Assembly (NCBI RefSeq): GCF_026151205.1
Contig: NC_087073.1
Location: 4,361,001-4,425,000, forward strand
Length of the DNA: 64,000 nt
From: Bolinopsis microptera
Taxonomy: Eukaryota > Ctenophora > Tentaculata > Lobata > Bolinopsidae
Direction of reading: 5' to 3'
The notes under the pieces are model-generated. The model was not told the DNA's origin. It did not search any database and saw nothing but the letters and a program-made list of their open reading frames with translations. This document shows, piece by piece, positions 1 to 11,018 of this stretch. A program made the translations under genes and the position numbers. Each line of letters opens with the position of its first letter. Positions within the stretch are counted from its first letter, which is position 1.

Positions 1-21
1 GATTTCTCGAGTATTCGGCTG

Positions 22-27
22 AGTAGA
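22..27. repeat. Target-site duplication AGTAGA, left
   Basis: The same hexamer recurs at 1244-1249, directly outside the other end of the element. Removing the element and one copy restores the SINE reading GGTCTACTCAGCC, as in the intact SINE near 50.6 kb (GGTCCACTCAGCC). Confidence 0.9.
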
Positions 28-1243
28 GGGGGGGGGTGTCACGTCCGTCTATGTCCGCTTGTCTCATAGAATCCAAAAAGGACAGGACATAGGCGGACAT
101 AGGCGGACATAGGCGGACATAGGCGGACATAGACGGACATAGGCGGACATAGGCGGACATAGACGGACATAGGCGGACATAGGCGGACATTAATGGACAC
201 CTAAATTGCTAAATAAAATGTTCAATTTTTGCTGTTATAGGGGGATCATGTTTTTTGTCCGTTCGGTACCCTATATTTTCAAAACGGACAAAAAATAGAG
301 CGGACAAAAACGGACAAAAATGGACAAAAACGGACAAAAATAGAAATAACATTTAGATGCTTCCTCCTCCTACTCTTCCTCCTCCTCCCCCTGGGTCTTC
401 CTGATCCTCCCCAGTCCTTTTCCTCCTCCCCTCCTCAGTCCTCCTCCTACTCTTCCTCCTCGTCCTCAGTCCTCCTCATCAGTCCTCAACAGTTCTCCTC
501 CTCCCCAGTCCTCCTCCTCCTCCTGGGGCCTTTTCCTGGGTCCTCCTCCTGGGTCCTCCTCCTGGGTCCTCCTCATCAGTCCTCAACAGTCCTCCTCCTC
601 CTGGGTCCTCCTTCTCCTCCTCAGTCCTTCTCCTCCTCCTCCTCAGTCCTCTTCCTCCTCTTCCTCCTCCTCCTCCCTCTCAGTCATCCTCCTCAGCCAT
701 CCTCCTCAGCCATCCTCCTCAGTCCTCCTCCTTCTCAGTCCTCCTCAGTCCTCCTCCTGAGTCCTCCTCCTCCTCAGTCATCCTCCTCAGTTCTCCTCCT
801 CCTCCTCCTAGGTCCTCCTTCTGGGTCCTCCTCCTCCTCCTCCTCCTGGGTCTTCCTGATTCTTCTCCTCCCTCTCAGTCATCCTCCTCAGTCATCCTCC
901 TCAGTCATCTTCCTCAGCCATCCTCCTCAGCCATCCGTCTCAGCCATCCTCCTCAGTACTCTTCAGTACTCTTCAGTACTCTTCAGTCCTCAAAATGTTT
1001 GTCCGCTAATGTCCACCAATGTCCGCTAATGTCCACCAATGTCCATCCAAGTCCGCCAATGTCCGTCCGGGTCCGCCAATGTCCGTCCGAGTCCGCCAAT
1101 GTCCGTCCGAGTCCGCCAATGTCCGTCCGAGTCCGCCAATGTCCGTCCGTGTCCGCCAATGTCCCAAAAAACACGTCCGTTGTCTCATAGAATCCAAAAA
1201 GGACAGGACATAGGCGGACATAGACGGACATGACACCCCCCCC
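28..1243 (+). mobile_element. Minisatellite-filled TIR transposon, copy 1
   Basis: This is a non-autonomous DNA element of 1,216 bp. It begins with nine G then TGTCACGTCCGTCTATGTCCGC and ends with the inverted form (TGACA then eight C). Its target duplication AGTAGA lies at 22-27 and 1244-1249. In order it carries a 10-bp array (AGGCGGACAT units, about 84-195), a unique stretch, a second 10-bp array (CGGACAAAAA units, about 291-345), a CTCCTC polypyrimidine tract (about 360-960), and a GTCCGCCAAT/GTCCGTCCGA array (about 1000-1160). No credible transposase ORF is present. Copy 2 at 55824-58199 is the same element in reverse orientation. The superfamily is not identified; the G-run/TGTCA end and 6-bp duplication do not match one I recognise with confidence. 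Confidence 0.88.
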
Positions 1244-1249
1244 AGTAGA
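1244..1249. repeat. Target-site duplication AGTAGA, right
   Basis: This is the partner of 22-27 and flanks the C-run end of the minisatellite-filled element. Confidence 0.9.
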
Positions 1250-1386
1250 CCGGGGGGCTGCATAGACCACTCACGATCCTTAGCTGAATGTCAACGACAC
1301 TCACCCCACGACCAGGCAGGCAGTGGGATTTGAACCCGCAATCTCACGATTGCAAAGCTGGCTAACCAACTGCGCTACCTGGCCGC

Positions 1387-2287
1387 TGGTTTTTTAATTT
1401 TTTTACCCAGGATTTTTTTTGGTGGTTTCTATTAACCAATGTAAACAGTTCTGGGTGAGAAATTCAAGCTAGCTCGCTCAGGGGCTTAATTGGTCAAATA
1501 AGCTCAGTGAAGCTCGCAATCACACAAAACTTGCCACAAAGGTTCAGCTACTTGTTATTAACATTCTGTGAAATTTAGAAGAAAAAATATTTATCAGAAC
1601 ATAAGTTATGCCACCTTTTGTTTTTAAAATAATTAGCAAGATCTCAGCGACCTGTAACAATTTTAAGAGATAAGGATGGGTAGACTTTCATGGGCCACCC
1701 TGTATATAAAGAAATTAAGCATAAACTAAATATGTTGGCCTACAGATGGTTAAGTACGCGCGCTCGTGCACGCGTACACTATAACATAAACATATAAACC
1801 ACTCCACAGACCACATTTATTAAATTTTTTAATTTCCTTCTTCAACTATGTGCCAATGAACCATTTTTGTTCAATAATGACCATCAATTTTAACTGTACT
1901 ACTCATATATCTTCACTGTAGTAAGGGTTTGGGACTTGGGTGTTAGAGGTATGACAAAATGTCCACTAACAAATCAGTCATATTTCGACTACTTAAACAC
2001 CTAACTCAGCACCAAAATGTTCTGAGATTTTGTTCGTTGCACTATCATGAAGCTGTGACATTTTTGGACCTATGTAAATATTCAGATTACTAGAATTCAT
2101 AATCTGTGATTTTTAAGGGGTGGTTAAATGCTTCAAAGTGGTGTATTTCAAAGTTTCCCCAGATTTGCTGCTATTGCTGTAAGTATGTTGCTAATGTTAC
2201 TAATTACTAAGTATGTTGCTAATGTTACTAATTACTAAGTATGTTGCTAATGTTACTAATTACTAAGTATGTTGTTACCGCAGGTAC
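1387..2287. other. Intergenic, no gene seen
   Basis: AT-rich sequence without a convincing ORF or exon. A solo Tc1/mariner-type end (GGGCCACCCTGTATA) lies near 1691-1706. A short tandem repeat of a 29-bp unit containing GTATGTTGCTAATG runs from about 2182 to 2275 (roughly three copies). Confidence 0.6.
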
Positions 2288-2291
2288 TTAA

Positions 2292-4945
2292 CCCATTAGG
2301 GACGATAGGGTCGTTTACGACCCACCTTTTCTGGAGGCTATAGAGGACAAACCAAAATACTAAATGCCACGAATCTTTCGCACATATGCTCAAAATTTAT
2401 TGGGCTACATTATTGACTTTCCAGTCGAGACCCAATTAATCACTAACAACTAAATAATTAGGCTAATTAGTCGCCATAATTGGAAAATATTTCACTTAAC
2501 TTCTTGCCTTGATTGGGACATTAAAACTTTATGTAGGCTTATTTTGTTGAGGACAAAATAGTTGCGGGCAACGATTCCCTTGAGACATATGAAAAGCCCG
2601 TGATAATCAGATGTTCACAAACAGAGCTAGACGCTGTTTACTAACTGCGGTCGCATACGACCCACTCGTCCGGGTCGCAAACGACCCATCACGGTTTTTC
2701 GGCTTTAACTTCTGAAACAAAGACGTTAGGATAAAATAAAAACTGTAGCTTAAGTTTTAAAAATATGGTCAATACTGTGTGACTCTAACTTTTTAAAAAT
2801 AAAGAATTTGGGTCATTAACGACCCACTCGGCTCACTTGCTTATTACTACATATGTCCATGTAACTTCTTGAATTCAGCTTAAAACATGACATCATAAGT
2901 GCAAAATCGCCTCTCAGCAAGTGATAACCATCATAAACTACGAAAAATCGGTAAAATGGGTCATTAGCGACCCACTAGGACCACAAAATTGATTAATTAA
3001 ATATAATGTTGTCAAACTTTTACAAATATTAGTATAAAAACATGTTATATCTTGGTCATTACTCCTGTAAGTTGATTTAACTTTTAAAATCGATCAACTG
3101 GGTCAATAACGACCCACTCGGAAGTTGAACCACGTCATCAATTATCAGTGTCATGCTATTCCACCATCAAGAAAGACACTCGTCGGTCTTAATTCCACGC
3201 AAACCACGGTGGCTGACAACTACCCCTTCTGATATCCAGGGCCAACTGAAGGGCCGTCATCACTCATCAAAGAGCTGCGAGAATAACACTACTGCATATG
3301 CCTGGAGTTGTGTCCTGACTATTGTGCGTGGAAATCTGTACCGAAAGGACCGTGGCCGTGCCGCAAAAGAAAAGGAAATCGGCCCTCGTTCCTAACTTGC
3401 TAGGTTAGCCATGCTGTTGTTGTTGCTTATTAGATTCTGTTACCTTTTTCGTCAATTTCGAATCTTGGTAAACGACCTGCTACAACCCACCGCTTGAGAC
3501 CCAGGGTCCCACGGTGATCAGATCATGTCACTCAAGAAAAATCCCCTGAACGAAGTATACGAGATATGCTGTAACCTTGGGTAAATACTGAAAGACGAGT
3601 GGTCAAATTGCATAATCTAATCCAACATGCCAAACGGTTTGAGGTTCCTAGAAAGTACGAGAATAACTAAACAACTGATGCATTCAGATTGCTACATCTA
3701 CTCTGTGAAGGACAGGGAAAAAGCCCCCCCCCCCCAATCTGGCTGGCGGTGCTGCAACCTGCAATCTCTCAGACCTCGTTGTGGGTAACAAACCTCGCAA
3801 CAACGAAGCAGCTTTTTAAAAACGAAAAGAAGTATTACGTAATCGGCCGAAAGGGAAGGGGGGTTTCCAAATGATTACGCTTGTGTAATTTTGACATAAT
3901 AGCTATGTGGTGGGGGGGGGGGCGTAAAAATTTTCCAATAAGTGATTACGTAATATATGAATGGCCCCTAAGAAGTAAAGAAAGGAAGCTGCGAAGAGAG
4001 TAGATGCAGCCATCTGAAATCTGAATCCAGCAGTTGTATAGTTCTTCTTGGACGTTCTAGGAATCGGGAAAAGATAGGCATGTTGTTTGCTGTCTCACGA
4101 CATTACGGTCGTGTTCTAACAGCTAATTAACTCGCCTTCCTATCAATCCAATTCTGCCCATTATTATATTCGTAAGTGATTGGGTGACGTGATCTGCAGA
4201 TCACCGTGAGACTCCAAATCTCAGGAGGGCTAGTGGTCAACCACCCGTGGTTTGCGTGGAATTAAGACCGACGAGTGTCTTTCTTGATGGTGGAATAGCA
4301 TGATACTGATAATTGATGACGTGGTTTAACTTCCGAGTGGGTCGTTATTGACCCAGTTGATCGATTTTAAAAGTTAAATCAACGTACGGGAGTAATGACC
4401 AAGATATAACATGTTTTAACATATAACATACTAATATTTGTAAAAGTTTGACAACATTATATTTAATTAATCAATTTTGTGGTCCTAGTGGGTCGCTAAT
4501 GACCCATTTTACCGATTTTTCGTAGTTTATGATGATTATCACTTGCTGAGAGGCGATTTTGCACTTATGATGTCATGTTTTAAGCTGAATTCAAGAAGTT
4601 ACATGGACATATGTAGTAATAAGCAAGTGAGCCGAGTGGGTCGTTAATGACCCAAATTCTTTATTTTTAAAAAGTTGGAGTCACACAATATTGACCATAT
4701 CTTTTTAACTTATGCTACAGTTTTTATTTTATCCTAACGTCTTTGTTTCAGAAGTTAAAGCCGAAAAACCGTGATGGGTCGTTTGCGACCCGGACGAGTG
4801 GGTCGTATGCGACCATGGCTGTATCTTTCAAAGTAAACGAGATACAGATTAGCTTTTTTGGATATCTCATTTTTGCTGTAAAGTGACCTAGTGTGTTAAA
4901 CGGCATCAAAATCGGCAAACTTTAAAACTCCTCGTCCCTAATGGG
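2292..4945. mobile_element. piggyBac-like (TTAA) element with long inverted arms
   Basis: TTAA lies on both sides (2288-2291 and 4946-4949), with terminal inverted repeats of about 14 bp (CCCATTAGGGACGA). TTAA duplication plus a CCC end is the hallmark of the piggyBac superfamily. Inside, arms of about 570 bp (roughly 2645-3215 and 4240-4815) are near-perfect inverted repeats. Each arm carries five palindromic boxes of the form GGGTCNNNNNNGACCC, at 2649, 2672, 2810, 2958 and 3100 on the left and at 4339, 4490, 4638, 4776 and 4800 on the right; one more lies near the left end at about 2308. No intact transposase is visible; the ORF at 3153-3395 lies partly in an arm and is not recognised. The element is likely non-autonomous. 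Confidence 0.85.
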
Positions 4946-4949
4946 TTAA

Positions 4950-5914
4950 TTATAACAGCCGCTATCTCTGAAGTTGAGAAAATGGCATCAGCCAAATTTG
5001 ATCCACCGAATAACATACTTTTTCGGAGCCAATAAAAGCCATAAAAAAGCCAGTTAAATATTTTCATAGTCAACATGTGAAGTGTTTTAGCCTTAGCATG
5101 TCTCTTTTAGAGTTGTTATATACATCTGATGTGTTTTAAACATCGCAAACATTTTTGCACATATTTTATCAAACCAGTTTGTAAATTGCTTACCAGCATA
5201 TTGGATAGTTGAATGATTCAGTGCTACCAGCACTTAAATCTACCTAAACTCTAGTTTGTATTTATGATTAAAATGTACGGCAGCGACTTCCTATACTACT
5301 TACATGCCATATTGGTCCTTGTCTGGCGTCATTATTCTTGGTAAAGTATCTCGGTCGCATTTGCGGTGGATACATTTTTTTCTTAACCTTGAAATGGCGT
5401 AATGTCTCAAAATCCACTAACTTCAGTCACGTCCAGTATAATAATGAATCCCAAGGAATTCTTTGACACAAGTCTTTCTGTATAGTTCCCTTTAATGAAG
5501 AAGCTATTATGCTGGTTTACTCAGAACATCATTTACCCATATATATGTATCTAAAGCGCTGTTAAATACCTTGCAAATTACATTACAACATTATACCTCA
5601 CAGAAAATAATGTTTCAGCAAGGTGATGCTCAATAAAGTTAGGAGTGAATTATTGACATTATAAGTAACACATTAATGAGTTACATTTAAATCAAACAGG
5701 GCATTAATTATAACCCGCCCATATCAAAGAAGATTAAAGATCGCCGATGAGAGAGCGGCTTTCCTTCCAAACTTAGCAACAAAGAAAAACATGACTCATC
5801 ATTTAAAACATGAACTACTTACTGCAACGTCAGACGTTGGCTTCTTCATTCTTTGACTTACACGTAGCATTACGCAATGATTTATTTCAAACTAACTAGA
5901 TTCTACCCATTCAG
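4950..5914. other. Upstream region of RCC2; first exon not located
   Basis: RCC2 proteins usually have an N-terminal region of about 80-90 residues before the part that begins at 5915, so a start exon should lie here or further left. I could not pick an ATG exon with a fitting donor; the few ATGs examined close quickly. Confidence 0.5.
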
Positions 5915-8900
5915 GAGGTTGAAGAGGAGTCTGAGGTGAAGACTGAGGAGGAGCCTAAAGAGAAGCCCTCTGGTATACCCCTGATATGTGGTTCTTTAAA
6001 CTGGGACCTTATGGGCCGGGAGAAGAGCAGAGTCAACTCAAGTATGAAAAATATATTTCCTTGTTTGTCAGGAGCCCGCTATCTAATTCTTTTAGGCCTC
6101 AGCAGTTGGCAAGTTTCAATTTTCCCAGGCAGAAGCTCAAATAATTTACACGCTGTGTTTTTAGCGGCAACAGCCGTACAAACGCCCTTTAAAAGTGACA
6201 CACTACGCGCCACTAACACTTGACTAAAACGTGACTATCTCATGACTAACACGTGACTAAATCACGTGCACCGTTACAGAACCGAGGAAGATAGAGCCCG
6301 CCTGGACTCCCCAAGTAATGGGCGCACTGGCTGACGTGAGAGTTACTGACATCATAGCTGGACCCTGTGCTGCTCACTCCTTCTTTATTACAGACAAGGG
6401 ACAGCTATATGGAATAGGTAAGTTGGTCTTAGTTATTTTCTTGCTAATACTTTAATATTACTTCATAAGTAGGTACTGTCATTTCGTTGGTATTACTTTA
6501 ACGTTATGTTAAAATTGAGTAATGTCATTGATACTATTTTAATATCAGCTATCTAATAGGTACTGTTATTTCATTGGTGTTACTTTGATATATATGTAAT
6601 ATTGAATATGACAATTTTATTTCCCGTCTATTTTTAATATGCAGCTGGCTCGCTGCCCGGCTGCCAGGTATCAATATTCGTTCATTATTTACCATCATTC
6701 AAATCCAATACTGATATATCTGGTGGTATCAAATGACTGATAGCGGAGTGACGTTAACATCTAACTTGACTAGCCAGTATATTTACAATGTCAGTATTCG
6801 TGACCTCAACCCCTAATATAAGTTGCTGTACATGCTCTAATAACACTGACACGGGGCAGCAGTGGATCAATGTTATTGTCAGGGTGAATTTACTAAGAAC
6901 TTTATCCCCCAGGGAGAAATGAAAACGGACAGCTCGGTCTGGGTAACACTGAACGTCAGGATGGAGCAGTGGAAATCCCATTTTTCAGAGGAAAGACAGT
7001 GATTGGGGCGGCGGTGGGGCGTAGTCACAGTGTTGTCCTTACTGAAGGTAGTGTGAGTACTGATTAGTCCTGTAAGATTGCTTTCATTATTACATTAGTG
7101 TAGACTGCCAAGTCTTCTTGCATATCATTATTACAAGATCTCCAGAAATTATAATTTAATCCATGTGCGGTATAACGTCAAAGTAAAGTCGTAATAGTTT
7201 GACTGGTTGTTGGCGTGTCTGGATTACATTATTCAATATAATCATTTAATTAACCCCCAGAGGAGGGCGCATTTGCGATGGGAGACAATGAAATGGGACA
7301 GCTGGGCATTGGTTCTAACGTCGGCAAAGGATCCTCAGTGACCACTCCAAAAGCTGTACAACTCCAACAGAAAGTGAAGCATGCCGCTTGCGGGTTTGAT
7401 TATTCCCTGTTTGTCACTGTTAAAGGTTTCTTGTACAGTGCAGGGAGCAGCGAATCAGGGCAGCTGGGTATTAATGACAACGGCGAGTACATCGAAGGAA
7501 GAAGGGTACGCTTTTTCTAATTAATTCCCCCCTCAAGGTCTAATTACCACATTTACAACCATCACTAGAGTTTTAACCGCTGCTTATTTTGCTAGATATC
7601 ATCTTTCTGTTGTCTACATTTCGGCGACATATGAGACGGTTGTTAACATTCTTATGAGCCGAACTCTATAATACTGTAAACAAAGTATTGTCTATGCTAC
7701 TCACGTATTGACTAAAGACCTGTATTGTTATTTCAGTTGTTCTATTCAACGCACGCATCACCTACTCGTGTGCACTCTTTCTTTACAAGAGATCCGAGGA
7801 CCAAAGAGGTTACAAGAGTTCCCAATGTGTTGATACGTTACGTATCAGCGGGGCAGCATCATTGTGTAAGTACTAAGTAATGTGGGACAATGGTGTAACG
7901 TTAGTAGTAATGGGAATACGACAATATTCTCGCGTTTGAAAATTTATCGTATATTTTAGGGAACGCGCGAAAAGGTTTTGGTGGTTAAAAGTTGTAATCT
8001 TCCATCGAGAAAGCACGTTTTCTTTGTGCGCGCGATCTGTAAAAATTTTGGCGGATGATGCAAATACATCCCGAAAGCACCAAATCACATCATCTTCTAA
8101 TCGTAATGTGCGACCTTGACGTTATATTTATATTACGTAACGATTTCTCTACTATTTCGGTTGTGACCTACTTCAATCCCGGATAAAATACCTGCTAACC
8201 GGGACTCTAACTTCCGCAGCTAGCAGTTTCCGATAACGATGAACTTTATACGTGGGGTTTCAACGGACACGGCCGACTTGGACACAGAACCACTGAAAAT
8301 GAGCTAATCCCTATGAGAGTTCTTCACTTTCGACCGGGAGATAAAAACTCCTGCGTTAAAGTAGGTGCTAATTGCGACCTGATTACCAAATATTATGACA
8401 CATATTATCCTCGTTCAGTAATATTATTATCATGATAATCATCCAGTTTACATCATTCATGATCCTATGTGAAGTATGTAGCATTACTAGTGATCTGTAC
8501 TCACAACAGTAACTACCTTGTTTTAGATTGCAAAGTGCTCGTACGGAGGCTGTTTTGCGGTGAACAACCTTGGCAACATGTACTGTTGGGGACAGAACCA
8601 GATAAACAGGCTGGAATGTCCGTACCCTATCCCAGTTGAGGACCTCTACGGATGGAATGTTAACGACATCGGGCCCGGGTGCGTTTTCCTCCAAACAGTA
8701 ACTTAAAAATATAATTGAAACGTGCAGTTCGGATTTATCTACTCTCTCTTTCTCCTATAATATAAACGGCAAATGACCTTGTAACGATGATTCGTATTAT
8801 GTATTGCCATTGAATTAGATCATACATTAATACACGATAAATTACCAAAGTTAGGAGAGTTGACTGGTTGTTAACGTTGGCTGGAGTGTAATTTACCGTG

Positions 8901-9512
8901 TCAACACCTCTCCAGATTCATATTTATGTTTCATTCGAGTGCTCAAATTTCAGGAAAAATCATCACGTTATTGCGGCGGACTTTTCCAGTATAGCCATGG
9001 GAAAAGCTACCAATGGTGAACTGGTAAGTTTCTCTAAGTGTGGGCCATGATTCAAGATTGAGTTTCATCAGATCACGTTTCCACGAACGACTATTTGTCG
9101 TGTACATGTTACTGCAACACTCCCCAAACATGAAACATTTCTGCACCTGCTGCGGCTGTGAATGTAATATGCTGTAATTTTATGTTTTCTGTTCTCAGGG
9201 ACTAGGCCCCTCTAGGAAGAGTTCAAGCCGACCCGATAAGATGCAGAAGGTCGACGGACTTAAAATATTGCAGGTTTAAAAGAATTAGCTGGGCAAACTT
9301 TTTGTGGTTTTCACGATAAAAAGGATGTGAAATATGAAATTTTTGTTTACATAGAGATCAAAGAAATCATGCATTACAAGAAATCATGCACAAAAGGTGA
9401 CACGTTATCATTTCAGGTGGGAGCAGGAACTGCACACACGATCCTTCTAGCAGCCGACGATGACGACGAGGCTAAAGAGATCCTGAAGAAACTAGAAGTA
9501 AACGATGACTAA
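5915..9512 (+). CDS. RCC2: RCC2 (TD-60) homolog, ten exons, 5' end missing
   Basis: Exons in phase with GT-AG borders: 5915-6041, 6280-6417, 6913-7047, 7261-7505, 7737-7865, 8220-8360, 8527-8678, 8954-9023, 9199-9273, 9417-9512 (TAA). They encode about 435 residues. An acidic/basic leader (EVEEESEVKTEEEPKEK) is followed by the RCC2-type NWDLMGR and then RCC1 beta-propeller repeats: GPCAAHSFFITDKGQLYGIG, NENGQLGLGN, MGDNEMGQLGIGSN, AGSSESGQLGIND, YTWGFNGHGRLGH and MYCWGQN. Near the end come DLYGWNV and GAGTAHTILLA, typical of RCC2 rather than RCC1. RCC2 is known as a propeller protein of the chromosomal passenger/centromere region and of Rac1/RalA signalling. Human RCC2 is 522 aa, so about 85 N-terminal residues are unassigned. 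The C-terminal tail is short and acidic (DDDDEAKEILKKLEVNDD). Confidence 0.9.
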
Positions 9513-11018
9513 ACTCTAAATGCACCTCCCAACACTACAGGCCTCCTATAGAGCTGTCATTCGTACGGCCCACCACATCGCCAAAAGAGACTAAAGTGAA
9601 CTTTTAAAAACGCACAGATAGGACGTTCCCCAAAGAGACTGAATCCACCCCTAAAATAACATGTTCGAGCCAGAGATTCTAGGATTGTCTGAGAGGACGG
9701 TTCCGAAGAGTTAGGCTCCATATTCTGGGGCTAGGACACGCTCAGATAGTAGCAGTTTTTAATCATTGTGAATTTGTAGATATTCCGCCACCAAACAAAA
9801 CGCTGCCTATATTCTATTTGATATTTATATTTTGATATACTACATACTACTTGAAAGGAATTGATTTTTACAATAAGCAGTTTAGTATACTTAGATAACG
9901 CCTTTTTCGACAGATTTCATGACAAATTTCGGGTTTTTTGACGACCATGAAGTTATGCTTAGCTTGATTGCAAATATGAATATACTACATCCATCGTGTC
10001 GTCCTTTTATCCCACCCTATTTTGATCCCTAACTATAAAGTATATCACCTATCGGGCCTTACCTTGTCTCTACATTTGATTTATCAGCCGAGTTCAACTT
10101 ATAATTATGTATATTAAAAAACGCTTAGTAAGCTCCAACCACGTACCCCTGTCAGCTGTCACGTGAACATTTAATTCACATAGAATTTAAACAGGTGCTC
10201 TCAGTAAATATCTGATGTGCGATCTCTAGACTAATTAGCAGATCACTGCCTACATACGGTCTTGTAATATATCGTTCCCTCGTTATTTGGGCTTCTCTTT
10301 AAACTCTCCATGGTCCACCCTGTACTATTGATTAAAATATAAAGTGCCTTTTCATTATTACCACCCCTAGCACTGTTAAAGGCTTACATTTTTAAATTAA
10401 CACAATACATCTCCTCCTTTGTTTGACTAGTAATGATGATGATTTATATAACTAAAACTTAAGTTTGGTTGAGTTAATTTCAAGACGTAATCTAATTTCT
10501 TTAGTATCACACTTGAATAACTTTACATAAGTTCTTAATATTATCGTATAGAAACATTGCAGTTGTCATTCTTGATGTATCACTGATTTCTTATGTAATT
10601 GTAATCTTCTGCTCCAACTTTGAGCAGTAAAACAATTTATAGACTTATTCAATTATAAAGTCGTCTTATTCTGTTTTAAATTCCACAAAAAACATGCCCA
10701 TAAGTTTCGTCAGAAATGTGAATTGATGCGTAAGTTTGCAAGCTGAGTAGAAAAATTACTCTAAAGAATAAACCAATTAAATAAGTTTTGGATCAGCTAA
10801 TAAGAAAAATTATTAATGATAAATTACAAAGATGTTAAAGTCATGTAACCTTTGTTAACAGAGATTTTAGCGGTTTCCTCTCAATTGACATGGTTTGCAA
10901 ATAGCATAAAACTTTACCAGTTGATGAAATGTTTGTTCCTCCTAACAGTTGGGAAACTCAACTGGAAGATCGTTAAAAATGGACTAAAAACACTAATGTA
11001 GCGTTAGCAGTTAGATTA
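9513..11018. other. Intergenic between convergent genes
   Basis: This AT-rich region lies between the RCC2 stop and the stop of the minus-strand acidic protein gene. It should contain both 3' UTRs. No ORF or repeat of note was seen. Confidence 0.6.

Larger units (their letters stand above)
1..1386 (-). repeat. tRNA-derived SINE, split by a transposon
   Basis: On the minus strand the tRNA-like head lies at about 1386-1314, with an A-box-like GTAGCGCAGTTGGTTAG and a B-box GGTTCAAATCC. It is followed by a body that matches the second SINE at 50477 (blocks GTGAGTGGTCTATGCAGCCC and CTCAGCCGAATACTCGAG). The body continues to base 1 and out of the window. It is interrupted by the element at 28-1243, with the hexamer AGTAGA duplicated on both sides. 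A tRNA gene is unlikely because the SINE body follows directly. Confidence 0.8.

Noticed and set aside
983..1270. ORFs on both strands across the GTCCG array (and their mirror set at 55831-56084)
   Set aside because: They are translations of a 10/20-bp repeat with open frames by periodicity; identical artefacts occur in both element copies.
1314..1386. Functional tRNA gene on the minus strand
   Set aside because: A and B boxes are present, but the sequence runs straight into a SINE body repeated at 50477.
3153..3395. piggyBac transposase remnant
   Set aside because: The ORF starts inside an inverted arm, and I could not find catalytic motifs or a stable similarity.
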